Shown: positions 36,032 to 44,360, counted from the stretch's first letter. The stretch: 64,000 bases of DNA from Candidatus Bathyarchaeota archaeon (GCA_026014685.1 JAOZHW010000007.1:434001-498000); one strand, 5' to 3'. Notes: a model not told the origin generated them from the letters alone. Made by a program: numbers and translations.

Positions 36032-36787
36032 ATGTTTAAGCTTAAAGTGTCTGACGCTAAACTCCTAAGAGACATGGCAACCGCCATTTCAATTCTAGTT
36101 GACGAAGCCACATTCAAAATTGAAGCCGACGGCTTAAAACTACGAGCCATGGATCCATCACGCGTTGCCATGATAGACTTCGAATGGCCAAAAAGCGTCT
36201 TCCAAGAATACGAGGCAACTGAACCCACAAAAATCTGCCTCAACATAAGCGAACTCCTCAAACTACTAAAACGAGCAGGCAAAGACGAATCCGTCGAACT
36301 CAGCCTCGACGACAAAACAGGCAAACTGCTCGTCACCATAATGGGCAAGTACGCCAGAAAATTCACCATGAGCATGCTTGAACCCAGCGAAGAAGAAGTT
36401 CCAACACCAAAAATCAGCTTCAACGTCAAAGCAAAAACCACAACCACAGGCTTAAGCCAAGCCATCGAAGACGCACAACTCGTAAGCGACCACGTCAAAA
36501 TCGAAGCAGAACCAGAAAAAATGACACTCAGCGCAACAGGCGACATCATGGGAGCAACCATAACCATCCAAAAAGGCACCGACGCACTCCTAGACCTCGA
36601 AGTCAAAGAGAACGCCAAAGCCACCTTCAGCCTCAGCTACCTAAGCGAAATCATCAAAGCCGCATCAGCAAGCAGCGAAATAGCTACCCTAGAATTCTCT
36701 ACAGACATGCCCATAAAAATCGACTTCCAACAGGCAAAAGAGGGAAAACTGACCTTCTTCTTAGCGCCCAGAATCGAAACCGAATAG
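36032..36787 (+). CDS. pcn: Proliferating cell nuclear antigen (sliding clamp)
   Basis: 251 aa, one subunit of the trimeric ring that holds polymerase, ligase and FEN1 on DNA. The N-terminus is MFKLKVSDAKLLRDMATAIS. Typical PCNA pieces are LKLRAMDPSRVAMIDFEWP, the central interdomain region around MSMLEPSEEEVPTPKISFNVKA, and the C-terminal TFFLAPRIETE. The ATG at 36032 follows GAGGAAGAGG, a purine-rich start signal. priL begins 13 bases after the stop, so clamp and primase subunit are co-transcribed. It may bind the QKGLFDF tail of the Hel308-like helicase at 17135. Confidence 0.96.
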   Translation: MFKLKVSDAKLLRDMATAISILVDEATFKIEADGLKLRAMDPSRVAMIDFEWPKSVFQEYEATEPTKICLNISELLKLLKRAGKDESVELSLDDKTGKLLVTIMGKYARKFTMSMLEPSEEEVPTPKISFNVKAKTTTTGLSQAIEDAQLVSDHVKIEAEPEKMTLSATGDIMGATITIQKGTDALLDLEVKENAKATFSLSYLSEIIKAASASSEIATLEFSTDMPIKIDFQQAKEGKLTFFLAPRIETE

Positions 36788-36800
36788 GCGCAAAGACAAA

Positions 36801-37823
36801 ATGGAATTGGCCGTAATTTCCATCGAGGATTACGCCAAATACCCCTTTCTTAAACAAGCATCATCACAAATCAAGGAACTAGACTTAACCATCCAAAACC
36901 TCGTCGAAGACCGCTTCGTTCTGGAACGCGCCCAAAAACGCGTGGAATGCGCCATCCTCGACCTAACCACAGGCCAGATGGATGTGGATAGGCGCAAAGA
37001 AATCTCGTCTTTTGCCGCTTCTCTGATTTTAGTCATCGCCACCAAAAAACCGTGGATAAAAAAACGGTACGCTTTAGCAGTAGCAAAAACCGCCTACAGC
37101 CAACTGTTAAACGAAAAAAACCCAAAACCCAAAATTGCAGCGATAGCTAAAGACTTCGACTGGGACATCTCCGACGGCAGTGAAGCCTACAAAGATTTCC
37201 GCATCGGTTTCACCTTCTACTTAAAAAACGCCGCCCACATGCACGGCAACGAATGGAAACTCGTCAACCAAATCATCGACAAAGGCAAAGTCTACCTAAA
37301 TAAAGACAAAGTAGCACGCTTACTCCAAGAAGAAATCAAAAACCGCATAGAAAAACGCCTCGACATAGCTGAACTCAAAAACCTCCCCGAAGACATAAAC
37401 ATAATCGCCTACAAACTCAACGCGTTAGCCCAAGACATCATGGGGCAAGAAACAGAAGAGATGCCCAAAGTGGTGGTTCAAGCAGCTTTCCCACCCTGCA
37501 TAAACGCGCTCTACGCCGAAGCCGCAGCCGCCCACCATCTCAGCCACATCGGACGCTTCACCCTCACCTCTTTCCTACTCAACATAGGTATGACACCTGA
37601 AGCAGTAAACGAAATGTACAAAACCTTCTCCGACTACAACGAACGCTTAACCCGCTACCAAATTGAACACATCGCAGGTGAACGTGGCTCAGCAACCCAG
37701 TACAAGCCGCCGCAGTGCTCAGTTCTACAGACGCATGGGGTATGCAAAAACCGTGACGAATTGTGCCGTCGCATCTATCACCCGTTGGGATATTATTTAA
37801 AAAAGCAGAAAATACAAAAATAA
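36801..37823 (+). CDS. priL: DNA primase large subunit PriL
   Basis: 340 aa. Partner of the catalytic PriS subunit in making replication primers. Four cysteines that bind the 4Fe-4S cluster are visible: FPPCINALY (about 233), PPQCSVL (about 306), HGVC (about 315) and ELCRRIYHPLGYY (about 322). They match the archaeo-eukaryotic PriL pattern. The N-terminal half is helical and contacts PriS. It directly follows pcn. PriS is not in the window. Confidence 0.94.
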   Translation: MELAVISIEDYAKYPFLKQASSQIKELDLTIQNLVEDRFVLERAQKRVECAILDLTTGQMDVDRRKEISSFAASLILVIATKKPWIKKRYALAVAKTAYSQLLNEKNPKPKIAAIAKDFDWDISDGSEAYKDFRIGFTFYLKNAAHMHGNEWKLVNQIIDKGKVYLNKDKVARLLQEEIKNRIEKRLDIAELKNLPEDINIIAYKLNALAQDIMGQETEEMPKVVVQAAFPPCINALYAEAAAAHHLSHIGRFTLTSFLLNIGMTPEAVNEMYKTFSDYNERLTRYQIEHIAGERGSATQYKPPQCSVLQTHGVCKNRDELCRRIYHPLGYYLKKQKIQK

Positions 37824-37871
37824 GTTGATAGCTCGCTTAAAGTTTATTAATTCATACATACTGCTATTGCA

Positions 37872-38624
37872 TTGGCACCCTTTATGGACTGCACAATAAT
37901 GGGAACAGCACCAAACTCGGAAATCGGTGTCATTCTGCCAACGTACGGCGAAGCCGACAACATATCCAGATTAATAGACGACATAGAAAACCTGCACCTA
38001 AACACATCCATCCTCGTCATAGACGACTCCAGCCCCGACGGAACCGCCCGAATCGTCTTAGAAAAACAAAAACAGCACCCAAACGTGGTTCTTTGCAGCC
38101 GACCAAAAAAATCAGGCTTAGGCACCGCCATAACCGACGGCTTTAGATATTACCTCTCAGCAACCTATCCGCCAAAATACGTTTTCACCATGGACGCCGA
38201 CTACTCCCACAACCCCCAAGACATCCCCAAACTTCTGGCGACCATGCGGGATTGCAACTGCGCCATCGTCATAGGTAGCCGCTACCGTGAAGGCGGAGAA
38301 ATCCAAGGTTGGCCAGTTTCAAGAAAAATCATCAGCAAAACAGCCAACGCCATCGCCCGCACAGCACTAGGCTTGGATCTTCATGACTGTACAAGCGGCT
38401 TCCGCTGCTACTCCACCGAATTTCTAAAATCCGCCATCAACCACCTTCACAGCCACACCTATGAGATTCAAATAGAAACCGTGCGGCAAGCAGCACTCGG
38501 CCACTTTGAGGTCAAGGAGACACCTGTTTTGTTCGTTAACCGCAAGCAGGGTAAGTCCAAGTTGACTTGTACGGAAATCCAAAGTTTCCTCTCCTACACT
38601 CTGAAGGCTGTTTGGCGTTCTTAG
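37872..38624 (+). CDS. Dolichol-phosphate mannosyltransferase-like GT2
   Basis: 250 aa, the length of soluble DPM1-type enzymes without C-terminal membrane helices. GVILPTYGEADNISRLIDDI, IDDSSPDGTARIV, the metal site in FTMDADYSHNPQDIP, and IGSRYREGGEIQGWPVSRK are close to the DPM1 pattern. It transfers mannose or glucose from a nucleotide to polyprenyl phosphate, making the donor for GT-C enzymes. The membrane protein encoded next (38688) looks like such an acceptor-side partner. Confidence 0.92.
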   Translation: MAPFMDCTIMGTAPNSEIGVILPTYGEADNISRLIDDIENLHLNTSILVIDDSSPDGTARIVLEKQKQHPNVVLCSRPKKSGLGTAITDGFRYYLSATYPPKYVFTMDADYSHNPQDIPKLLATMRDCNCAIVIGSRYREGGEIQGWPVSRKIISKTANAIARTALGLDLHDCTSGFRCYSTEFLKSAINHLHSHTYEIQIETVRQAALGHFEVKETPVLFVNRKQGKSKLTCTEIQSFLSYTLKAVWRS

Positions 38625-38687
38625 GTGTGGTTAAAAATTTAAAAAGCCCCCAAGGCGTCTTTAGGGTTTTAGAGATGACAAGTTAAC

Positions 38688-40358
38688 TTGAAAAGGGGCA
38701 GCACCAAGGCTTTTGCGGTTGCAGTTTTTCTTTTAGCGGTTAGCGTCGCATTGGGGGTTGTCAGCATCTATCCAGTGACAACAGGCGCAAACCATTCAGT
38801 AGTCATAATCGACGACAGCTTTCACCTGAGTCCAAACGAAGTGCGCCGACAAGGCATCGGTTCATTTCACGGCGACGAAAACCTCACCCTAAAAGTCATC
38901 AGTAACGATGTCTTCGTTAAGAACTTCTCGGTTGTGGCTTACGACGGTTACCGCTTCAACATCTCCACCACGCAGAATGTCACGTACGCTTTTAACGCTG
39001 GAGCAGACTACTATGAAGCAGTCTTCACCACAAACGAAACCAACAGTGGAACCGTCCGATTCCAAGTCTCAGTCTATGAACCCGAAGTTACGCATCCGCT
39101 GGCTTGGATGGACACACCCGCAAAAATCATGTTCCTCGCCAGTTTAGTTGCAGTTACGGTTGTAATCCTAAAAATGGGCATCCTCAATCGGATTGCACTG
39201 GGGCAAGGCAAAAACGGTTTGGAGACCATCAGCCAAACCAACCGCCACCGCTTAATAGCACTTCTGGCGCTTTCTTTGGTGTTGTGGTTTCTGGTTTTAG
39301 CTTTCAACCCGAACCCGCTGGGCACCTTTGAAAACTGGTACACCGACCACGCACGCCACCCATACGTTGCAAGCCTATTCCTAAAGGACGGTTTAGCCAT
39401 ATTCAGCCAACCTCTGGACACTTTGGCAAGCCAAGATAATTCGCGGTTTATGTTTGTAACTTGGCCTGAGATGCCTCATCTTTACCCAGTTGGCAGTGTG
39501 GCTTTGTTTCTGCCTTTTGGCGTGTTGTTGCAGGCGGGGGTGGATGCAGTTTTGGTGTATAAGCTGGAGATAGCGGTTTTCTTGGTTTTCGCCCACCTCT
39601 GCCTGTACCTGTTTTTGGAGGTGTTCTTAAAGAAAGATATGCATCTGTTTTGGAAGTTGGTTGGACTATACATCGCTTATGTGTCACTTGTGGTTTACGC
39701 AGCCAACGGGATGTTTGATTCGGTAGCGTTTGTTTTTGGGCTCGGAGCAGTTTTTATGTTTCTAACTGGCCGCTATGACCGTTTTGTGTTGTTAACTGCG
39801 GTTTCGGTGTTGTTTAAGTATCAAGCAGGCATCTTTCTGTTGCCCTTCATCGCTGTCGGAGTTCTGGAACTGCTGAAAACCAACCGCTTAACAGGAGTCG
39901 TTAGGAATAAACCTGTAGTTTTAGGCGTGATACTCGCCGCAGCAAGCTGTTTCACAGCTTATCTGAGTGCACCTTACCTGCTGGCTACTCGTCCGGAGCT
40001 TGTTTTAAACGGCATCAACGCCTTTATGCCACATGCCCAAATCGGTTGGTCGATGCAGTCAACTGCGGTACTGCTGACACTTGGCGCCACCATCGCTTAC
40101 TCAGTATATATGCTTAACAAAAACAGGTTCCTTTCGTTTAGCGCTCTTTTTCTGCTGTTGCCTAGCTTCACTTTGCCTTACTTCCAGAACTGGTATTTAC
40201 CTTTCCTGTTCGTTTACGTGCTGGTGCCTCAGCGCAGAGAAGAGTCTGAGGTCACGTTGGTTTGGTTGGTGTTTATGATTTTTGTGTTGTCATTTGGCGG
40301 GGTGGCGTTTAATCCGCTGCAGATTTGGGGGCATTTCCAGAAGATGGTTGGATTATGA
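38688..40358 (+). CDS. Polytopic GT-C-like membrane glycosyltransferase
   Basis: 556 aa. A first membrane segment (SVALGVVSIYP region) is followed by an external beta-rich domain of about 110 residues (FHLSPNEVRRQGIGSF to FQVSVYEPE), then nine or more membrane segments. The loop after the third helix has FENWYTDHARHPYVASLF, where an acidic residue in a first external loop is typical of GT-C catalysts. It would use the polyprenyl-phosphate sugar made by the preceding enzyme. The external domain is unusual. The start is TTG at 38688. Confidence 0.75.
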   Translation: MKRGSTKAFAVAVFLLAVSVALGVVSIYPVTTGANHSVVIIDDSFHLSPNEVRRQGIGSFHGDENLTLKVISNDVFVKNFSVVAYDGYRFNISTTQNVTYAFNAGADYYEAVFTTNETNSGTVRFQVSVYEPEVTHPLAWMDTPAKIMFLASLVAVTVVILKMGILNRIALGQGKNGLETISQTNRHRLIALLALSLVLWFLVLAFNPNPLGTFENWYTDHARHPYVASLFLKDGLAIFSQPLDTLASQDNSRFMFVTWPEMPHLYPVGSVALFLPFGVLLQAGVDAVLVYKLEIAVFLVFAHLCLYLFLEVFLKKDMHLFWKLVGLYIAYVSLVVYAANGMFDSVAFVFGLGAVFMFLTGRYDRFVLLTAVSVLFKYQAGIFLLPFIAVGVLELLKTNRLTGVVRNKPVVLGVILAAASCFTAYLSAPYLLATRPELVLNGINAFMPHAQIGWSMQSTAVLLTLGATIAYSVYMLNKNRFLSFSALFLLLPSFTLPYFQNWYLPFLFVYVLVPQRREESEVTLVWLVFMIFVLSFGGVAFNPLQIWGHFQKMVGL

Positions 40359-40409
40359 GCGCTGTTTACTGAAAACTCTTTTAGCCAGAACCGCAATCTT
40401 ATGGCTTGG

Positions 40410-40534
40410 GCCGGGGTGGCGGAGTGGTTATCGCGCCAGCCTCGAGATCATATCAAAGGGCGCCAGATTACTTACTGGCGGGATAGCTGGTGGGCTTCGT
40501 GCTCGCAGGGGTTCGAATCCCTTCCCCGGCGCCA
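40410..40534 (+). tRNA. tRNA-Ser (CGA anticodon) with intron, CCA encoded
   Basis: The acceptor stem is GCCGGGG/CCCCGGC, with a D arm closed by GCG/CGC. The anticodon stem CCAGC (40436-40440) pairs with GCTGG (40486-40490). The loop CTCGAGA gives anticodon CGA (40443-40445), provided a 38-base intron at 40447-40484 is removed after position 37, the commonest archaeal site. The intron itself folds into CGCCAG/CTGGCG with an 8-base loop. A long variable arm (GGGC/GCTC) and discriminator G73 fit tRNA-Ser. I could not draw a fully canonical bulge-helix-bulge at the junctions by eye. CCA is encoded. Its 3' end begins an accessory island. Confidence 0.87.
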
Positions 40535-40540
40535 ACAACA
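40508..40540 (+). repeat. Attachment-site-like repeat, tRNA copy
   Basis: The last 27 bases of tRNA-Ser plus 6 bases beyond (starting GGGGTTCGAATCC, ending CCAACAACA) recur at 44472-44503 in the same orientation, with 29 of 33 positions alike, one deletion and three substitutions. tRNA 3' ends are classic attB sites for archaeal integrases. Confidence 0.6.
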
Positions 40541-40684
40541 TACCTTTGGACAAACACCCGGCTAGCCGCTATTTGGGCTTTCGAAAGATTTCGCCCTTCT
40601 CGTAATCGCAAACGTATTGGAAACCTGGATACAAATGGGTTAAGTTTCCATATCCACATCGATTTAGCGTTGCTCTATAGACTA

Positions 40685-41416
40685 TTATTTTTTCAGGGCA
40701 ATTTGCCGCAGGGTTTCTTGCATTTCAGGCTTTTGATATTTTTGTTCATTTTCTAGATAGTCAACCACGGTTTCATATTCTATTTTGTCCATTTTTTCCT
40801 CTAGCCAATGAACACCTTCAGATTTGAGTCGTATCAAGGACCAAAGGTTCATGCCATTCTCTTTGGCGGCCTCGGTTGCCCCTTGTTCCCTATCAATCAG
40901 TACAACGACATCATCACACGTTATTTCTACGCCTTTGTCCTTTGCTGCTTGAAGGATCTGCGCTTTTGCGATAAGCTTAGTGTTAAATTTTGTTGCTAAG
41001 TCATCGATTATAGCAACCTTATCTCCGTTCTGGAAGTCACCCTCGACTAAAGCATGGTGCCCATGGCTGCTGAGCTTAGTTTTCAAATCGGGCAATTTTT
41101 TATAAAAATCTGCGACATCCTCAACACTCTCTATGTGCCTGCCATAGCACGATGGAAGACCTGTTGAAATAGTAATAGCTGAAGCTAGGGGAATTCCAGC
41201 CATGTATAAACCAACAGTTCTTGTAACTGCAGGTGTTTTTGTACTAATAAGTCCTCCGAGGGCTCCGCCTATATCACAGAGTATTTGTTTGCTTGTCTTC
41301 TTACTTCCCATCGGTCTAAGATTAATGTAAATGGGACTCCAAATTTTTGCTCTCAGAATGTATCCTTTAGGGTTGCCTCTATACCAAGTCTCAATCATAC
41401 CTTGGTCATAAAGCAT
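40685..41416 (-). CDS. Orotate-phosphoribosyltransferase-like protein with altered PRPP loop
   Basis: 243 aa with the OPRT outline: YILRAKIWSPIYINLRPM near the start, GLYMAGIPLASAI in the middle, and VLIDREQGATEAAKENGMNL near the end. The PRPP-binding loop reads VAIIDDLATKFNTK: the acidic pair DD is kept but the usual T-G-x-S/T turn is replaced by K-F-N-T. The frame continues a few codons upstream of the ATG with OPRT-like residues (KAIIQ), so the true start may be a rare codon. A normal pyrE lies at 58553, so this copy is unlikely to serve pyrimidine synthesis. It is the last gene of the island run. Confidence 0.75.
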   Translation of the reverse strand: MLYDQGMIETWYRGNPKGYILRAKIWSPIYINLRPMGSKKTSKQILCDIGGALGGLISTKTPAVTRTVGLYMAGIPLASAITISTGLPSCYGRHIESVEDVADFYKKLPDLKTKLSSHGHHALVEGDFQNGDKVAIIDDLATKFNTKLIAKAQILQAAKDKGVEITCDDVVVLIDREQGATEAAKENGMNLWSLIRLKSEGVHWLEEKMDKIEYETVVDYLENEQKYQKPEMQETLRQIALKK

Positions 41417-41460
41417 TTGGATTATTGCTTTGCCTGTTTCCTCTCTGTTAAAGGTCGTAA

Positions 41461-42384
41461 CTAGTTAACTCTCCTCTGCATGACGCTGAATTCACCATAA
41501 GTAGGAATCTTGAATTCTTTTATCTTTCGGAAACCCACATTAGCATAAAATGCTTCTCTTTCCTTAAATGCATCAAGGCAAATCGATGAAACCCCATTGA
41601 ATTTACAATAATCTATGAAAAATAGCAAGAGTTGCTTTCCAATACCTTTGCCCTGAACTTCCTTATCTACTGCAAGAGTTTCTACCTTGACTGTTTTAGG
41701 GTTCAAGTGAATGAAATGAAGTACTGCAAGAAGTTTGTCTCCATCCTCAACAACAAATACTTTGCCTTTCTTGCTAATTTTCAAGAAGTAAAGGTATTCT
41801 CCAATTTCAGATTTATCTATTCGTGGGTCCCCGCACTTTGGCCAGCGTTTTTTGCAGTCATTATAGTTTAATTCACGCAAAAAATCGCCAGGCGGCATTA
41901 AAACCGGTGGGTAAGCCCACTCTATATCAGGTGGATATCCCTCAAGTAATAGGAAGTAATTGTCCTCTTCATGAATGATTGTTGAAAAGAAATGGGGAAA
42001 ACAAATCGCTGTGTTTCTAGCTGCTATGCTCATTGTTTTCACATCGGTTGCTCCTGCAGCCAGGGCAGCATTAGCGACAATCCGGAGAGTTTTTCCCGTA
42101 TCAACCCGTACGTAAGTAATTAGGACTTTTTTGTCCTTAATCTTATCCCCAGGAAAATTTGTTACTTCTAAAGCGTCACCTTTTCTTACGACGTCGCATG
42201 TATAGGTCTCAATCGCTTCATCTTCTAATATCTCAGGTAATCGACCGATAATCTCAACGCCAGATATTCCGACTCCAATGAGAACTGGAAGGTTCTTACC
42301 ATAATATTGGCGTAGCTCAAAAGCAAGCGACTTTAATAGGCGACTGAAGATATCCTCTGTTAAATATACATCCAACGTCTGCAC
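41461..42384 (-). CDS. Phosphoribosyltransferase-GNAT acetyltransferase fusion
   Basis: 307 aa. The N-terminal domain (about 1-150) is a type I PRTase fold: LPVLIGVGISGVEIIGRLPE and the PRPP loop VLITYVRVDTGKTLRIV. Here the D-T-G-x-T turn is kept but the preceding acidic pair is replaced by Thr-Tyr. The C-terminal domain (about 185-300) is a GNAT acetyltransferase with VETLAVDKEVQGKGIGKQLL (acetyl-CoA loop Q-x2-G-x-G) and LDAFKEREAFYANVGFRKI. I know of no standard enzyme with this pairing. Start is at 42384, 14 bases after the zinc-ribbon gene stop on the same strand. Confidence 0.75.
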   Translation of the reverse strand: MQTLDVYLTEDIFSRLLKSLAFELRQYYGKNLPVLIGVGISGVEIIGRLPEILEDEAIETYTCDVVRKGDALEVTNFPGDKIKDKKVLITYVRVDTGKTLRIVANAALAAGATDVKTMSIAARNTAICFPHFFSTIIHEEDNYFLLLEGYPPDIEWAYPPVLMPPGDFLRELNYNDCKKRWPKCGDPRIDKSEIGEYLYFLKISKKGKVFVVEDGDKLLAVLHFIHLNPKTVKVETLAVDKEVQGKGIGKQLLLFFIDYCKFNGVSSICLDAFKEREAFYANVGFRKIKEFKIPTYGEFSVMQRRVN

Positions 42385-42398
42385 TGCTACTGTATATT

Positions 42399-42641
42399 TT
42401 ATGCTAACTTCTCTGGGGGCATCGCTCTAACTGGATGTAGCTCTATTTCATTGCCAAGTGCATCGCTAAAGCAGCGACGACAAAGAATTCCATTGTTTGT
42501 CTCGTATTTGCCAGTAATAGCTTCATGTATATGAACTCCGCAATGTGCACATGTTATAGCTGGTTTTTCGCAAAGTTGAAGTCGTAATGAACTAATTCTT
42601 TTTCTTGTAGCTTCATTCACCCCAGATTCACCTCTAATCAA
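42399..42641 (-). CDS. Zinc-ribbon protein, 80 aa
   Basis: Two C-x2-C pairs, AITCAHCGVHI and GILCRRCFSDAL, are spaced 20 residues apart, with one further Cys upstream (LQLCEKP). Basic residues precede the first pair. This is the shape of a small metal-binding adaptor or DksA-like ribbon. Family not recognised. Short spacing to the PRTase-GNAT gene suggests one transcript. Confidence 0.7.
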   Translation of the reverse strand: MIRGESGVNEATRKRISSLRLQLCEKPAITCAHCGVHIHEAITGKYETNNGILCRRCFSDALGNEIELHPVRAMPPEKLA

Positions 42642-42672
42642 CTACAACATTCCCTCCTTTTAACATAAAAAC

Positions 42673-42858
42673 CTAACGTTTTTGCCCACTCCTTTTATCA
42701 AGCCAAATAACGAAATTGGCTTTGTTTTCTTTTACAAACTCCAATACTAGCGACACTGTAGTTTTAGCGCTCGGCACTTTTCCGTCTAAGAGAGGCATTT
42801 CTTTCCTAAGCTGTTCTACAAGACTCTTGTCGTCTTCATCGATATTAATTGTGGGCAA
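42673..42858 (-). CDS. Small charged protein of the island, 61 aa
   Basis: I place the start at a TTG at 42858. GAGGAAAGTG stands 8 bases upstream and a TATA-like CTTTATATTC (42891-42900) stands a further 30 bases upstream. The longer open frame to 43047 would add a low-complexity hydrophobic stretch encoded by an extreme AT tract and is unlikely. The protein (TINIDEDDKSLVEQLRKEMP ... VSLVLEFVKENKANFVIWL) looks helical and soluble, of the size of an antitoxin, adaptor or regulator. Family not recognised. Confidence 0.6.
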   Translation of the reverse strand: MPTINIDEDDKSLVEQLRKEMPLLDGKVPSAKTTVSLVLEFVKENKANFVIWLDKRSGQKR

Positions 42859-42900
42859 TGTTAATACACTTTCCTCTATCGCTGAATTAAGAATATAAAG

Positions 42901-42990
42901 TTTTGTGTTATTAATATATATATGTAATAATATATTAAAAACATAATATAATAAAATTATATTATAACAAAATAACAAAATCTTTCTTGA
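42901..42990. other. Extreme AT-rich tract
   Basis: About 90 bases made almost only of A and T with repeated TAATATAT/ATAATATAT words and very few G or C, between the MBL gene and the small-protein gene. It probably contains the promoter region of the small protein. The composition is unlike the surrounding 40-50% GC sequence. It could be a melting or bending region of a former mobile element. Confidence 0.5.
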
Positions 42991-43075
42991 ATCCGATTTT
43001 TGTGGAAAACACGTAGGGGTTGTTGGACAATCTACGTATTCTCGCAATCTTCAGTCGCTTTCAAATTGATTTATT

Positions 43076-44329
43076 TCAGGGATATAATAAACTTCTAGTC
43101 AATATTTCGATAGCCTCATTAGTGCATCTAAAAGTATTCCCATTGTTAGTTATCTCCGAGCAAACGCCCTTATCAGGATGCCCATACTTATTGTTAGTAC
43201 CCGCTGAAATAACCCAGCAACATTGGTTGGTAGTAGTCTTCAAAACATCTTGATTCCAATTCTTTAATGAACCATGATGTGGGACAAGCGCCATATCGAG
43301 CCGTGAAAGCTTACTTCCAAAATGAACTTTCATCTGGGGCCAAGCAAGATTCAGATTAATATCGCCCGTGAGCAGATAGTCAACCGCTGACGGATGAAGA
43401 ATTGTCAGTTTATCTGCGGATTGGATTGTCATAAAAGAGAGATATCGGCATGGAAAAGAGCCAGCAAAACTTGCTTGGAGTGGTTTTCCTCGAAGCGGAC
43501 CGTGATATAAAACAAGCGAAGTATCGTTAAAATCGCCACCAAGCTTGCTATAGCAGTGTCGTAAAGCACCCAGTTTCTTCCTATCATGAATGATTTCTTC
43601 TAAGCTGTCCTTGCCGTTAACGCTTCGTACACAGCTTTCAAAGCGAGTTTTAAAGGCATCTTCCACCTTGCGGTTGAAGAATCTAAAAATCCAAAAGCCA
43701 GCCAACAGCAGACTTGAATCATGCCTTTTTGCAGATAGCCTTCTATCGGCAATCATTCGGGAGACTACCGAGCTCTCGGTAGTTTGGACTTTATGAATCA
43801 AGTCTTCATCATCCGGTAGTTTGTCTACGTTTATCTTGTCATCCGTTTCGTTATTAAAACGGTAATCCTGAAACACATAGTCGTCCTCAGGAGGTCTAGG
43901 CTCGTTTTGCCCAAAGAGAATTATCCTTTTCACACCTTTTCTTGCCAAGAAATAAATGGGATCTGCCCAAAAATCACGCAACCATTCGGGTGGATTGCTG
44001 GATTCTAAGGCGACCATAAGTCGATCTGTTGGTTCTAAATAGGGAAGCATAACGGTGTCAATGGTTGTTTGACATCCAATTGAATCATATAATAAAGAAT
44101 AAAGTCCATTTATATGATCTGAGTGTAAATGTGAAATGACCAGTAAACCAATATGATCACCTTGCAAGTCATTCCTTTTGTAATTTTCAACTACCGATTC
44201 AATCTGGTTTTTATTGTCTGATCCGCAGTCGTAAATAAAGTTAAAGTTGTTTATTTTGCCGCTATAAAAAAGACCTTGTCCAACATTGTGAAAGGTGAAC
44301 CTAGCGCTTACTGGAATGTTTGATCGCAT
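43076..44329 (-). CDS. ComEC-like metallo-beta-lactamase-fold hydrolase, stand-alone
   Basis: 417 aa, soluble. The MBL metal motif is intact, VISHLHSDHINGL (H-x-H-x-D-H). Further ligand candidates are VDYLLTGDIN (Asp) and LVPHHGSLKNW (His), with the ComEC/Rec2-type ending WVISAGTNNKYGHPD. The opening FHNVGQGLFYSG with NFIYDCGSD is also of this class. ComEC itself is a DNA-uptake channel, but this protein has no membrane segments, so it is probably a soluble nuclease or phosphodiesterase. The ATG at 44329 has a TATA box 22-31 bases upstream. It is the first gene of the island run. Confidence 0.85.
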   Translation of the reverse strand: MRSNIPVSARFTFHNVGQGLFYSGKINNFNFIYDCGSDNKNQIESVVENYKRNDLQGDHIGLLVISHLHSDHINGLYSLLYDSIGCQTTIDTVMLPYLEPTDRLMVALESSNPPEWLRDFWADPIYFLARKGVKRIILFGQNEPRPPEDDYVFQDYRFNNETDDKINVDKLPDDEDLIHKVQTTESSVVSRMIADRRLSAKRHDSSLLLAGFWIFRFFNRKVEDAFKTRFESCVRSVNGKDSLEEIIHDRKKLGALRHCYSKLGGDFNDTSLVLYHGPLRGKPLQASFAGSFPCRYLSFMTIQSADKLTILHPSAVDYLLTGDINLNLAWPQMKVHFGSKLSRLDMALVPHHGSLKNWNQDVLKTTTNQCCWVISAGTNNKYGHPDKGVCSEITNNGNTFRCTNEAIEILTRSLLYP

Positions 44330-44350
44330 AACAGTCCGTATGGTGCATTA

Positions 44351-44360
44351 TTATATAAAA
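44351..44360 (-). promoter_or_regulatory. TATA box of the MBL gene
   Basis: TTTTATATAA on the minus strand, 22-31 bases before the ATG at 44329, so transcription would start at or next to the start codon (leaderless). A second AT element lies just upstream (44361-44370). Confidence 0.55.

Noticed and set aside
35881-36624. 247-aa minus-strand open frame opposite pcn
   Set aside because: Shadow of PCNA codon usage; Ser/Leu-rich, no domain, and the plus-strand gene is certain.
42859-43047. N-terminal extension of the 61-aa island protein to 124 aa
   Set aside because: The added part is encoded by the AT tract, is low-complexity, and lies upstream of a good TATA box and purine-rich start signal.
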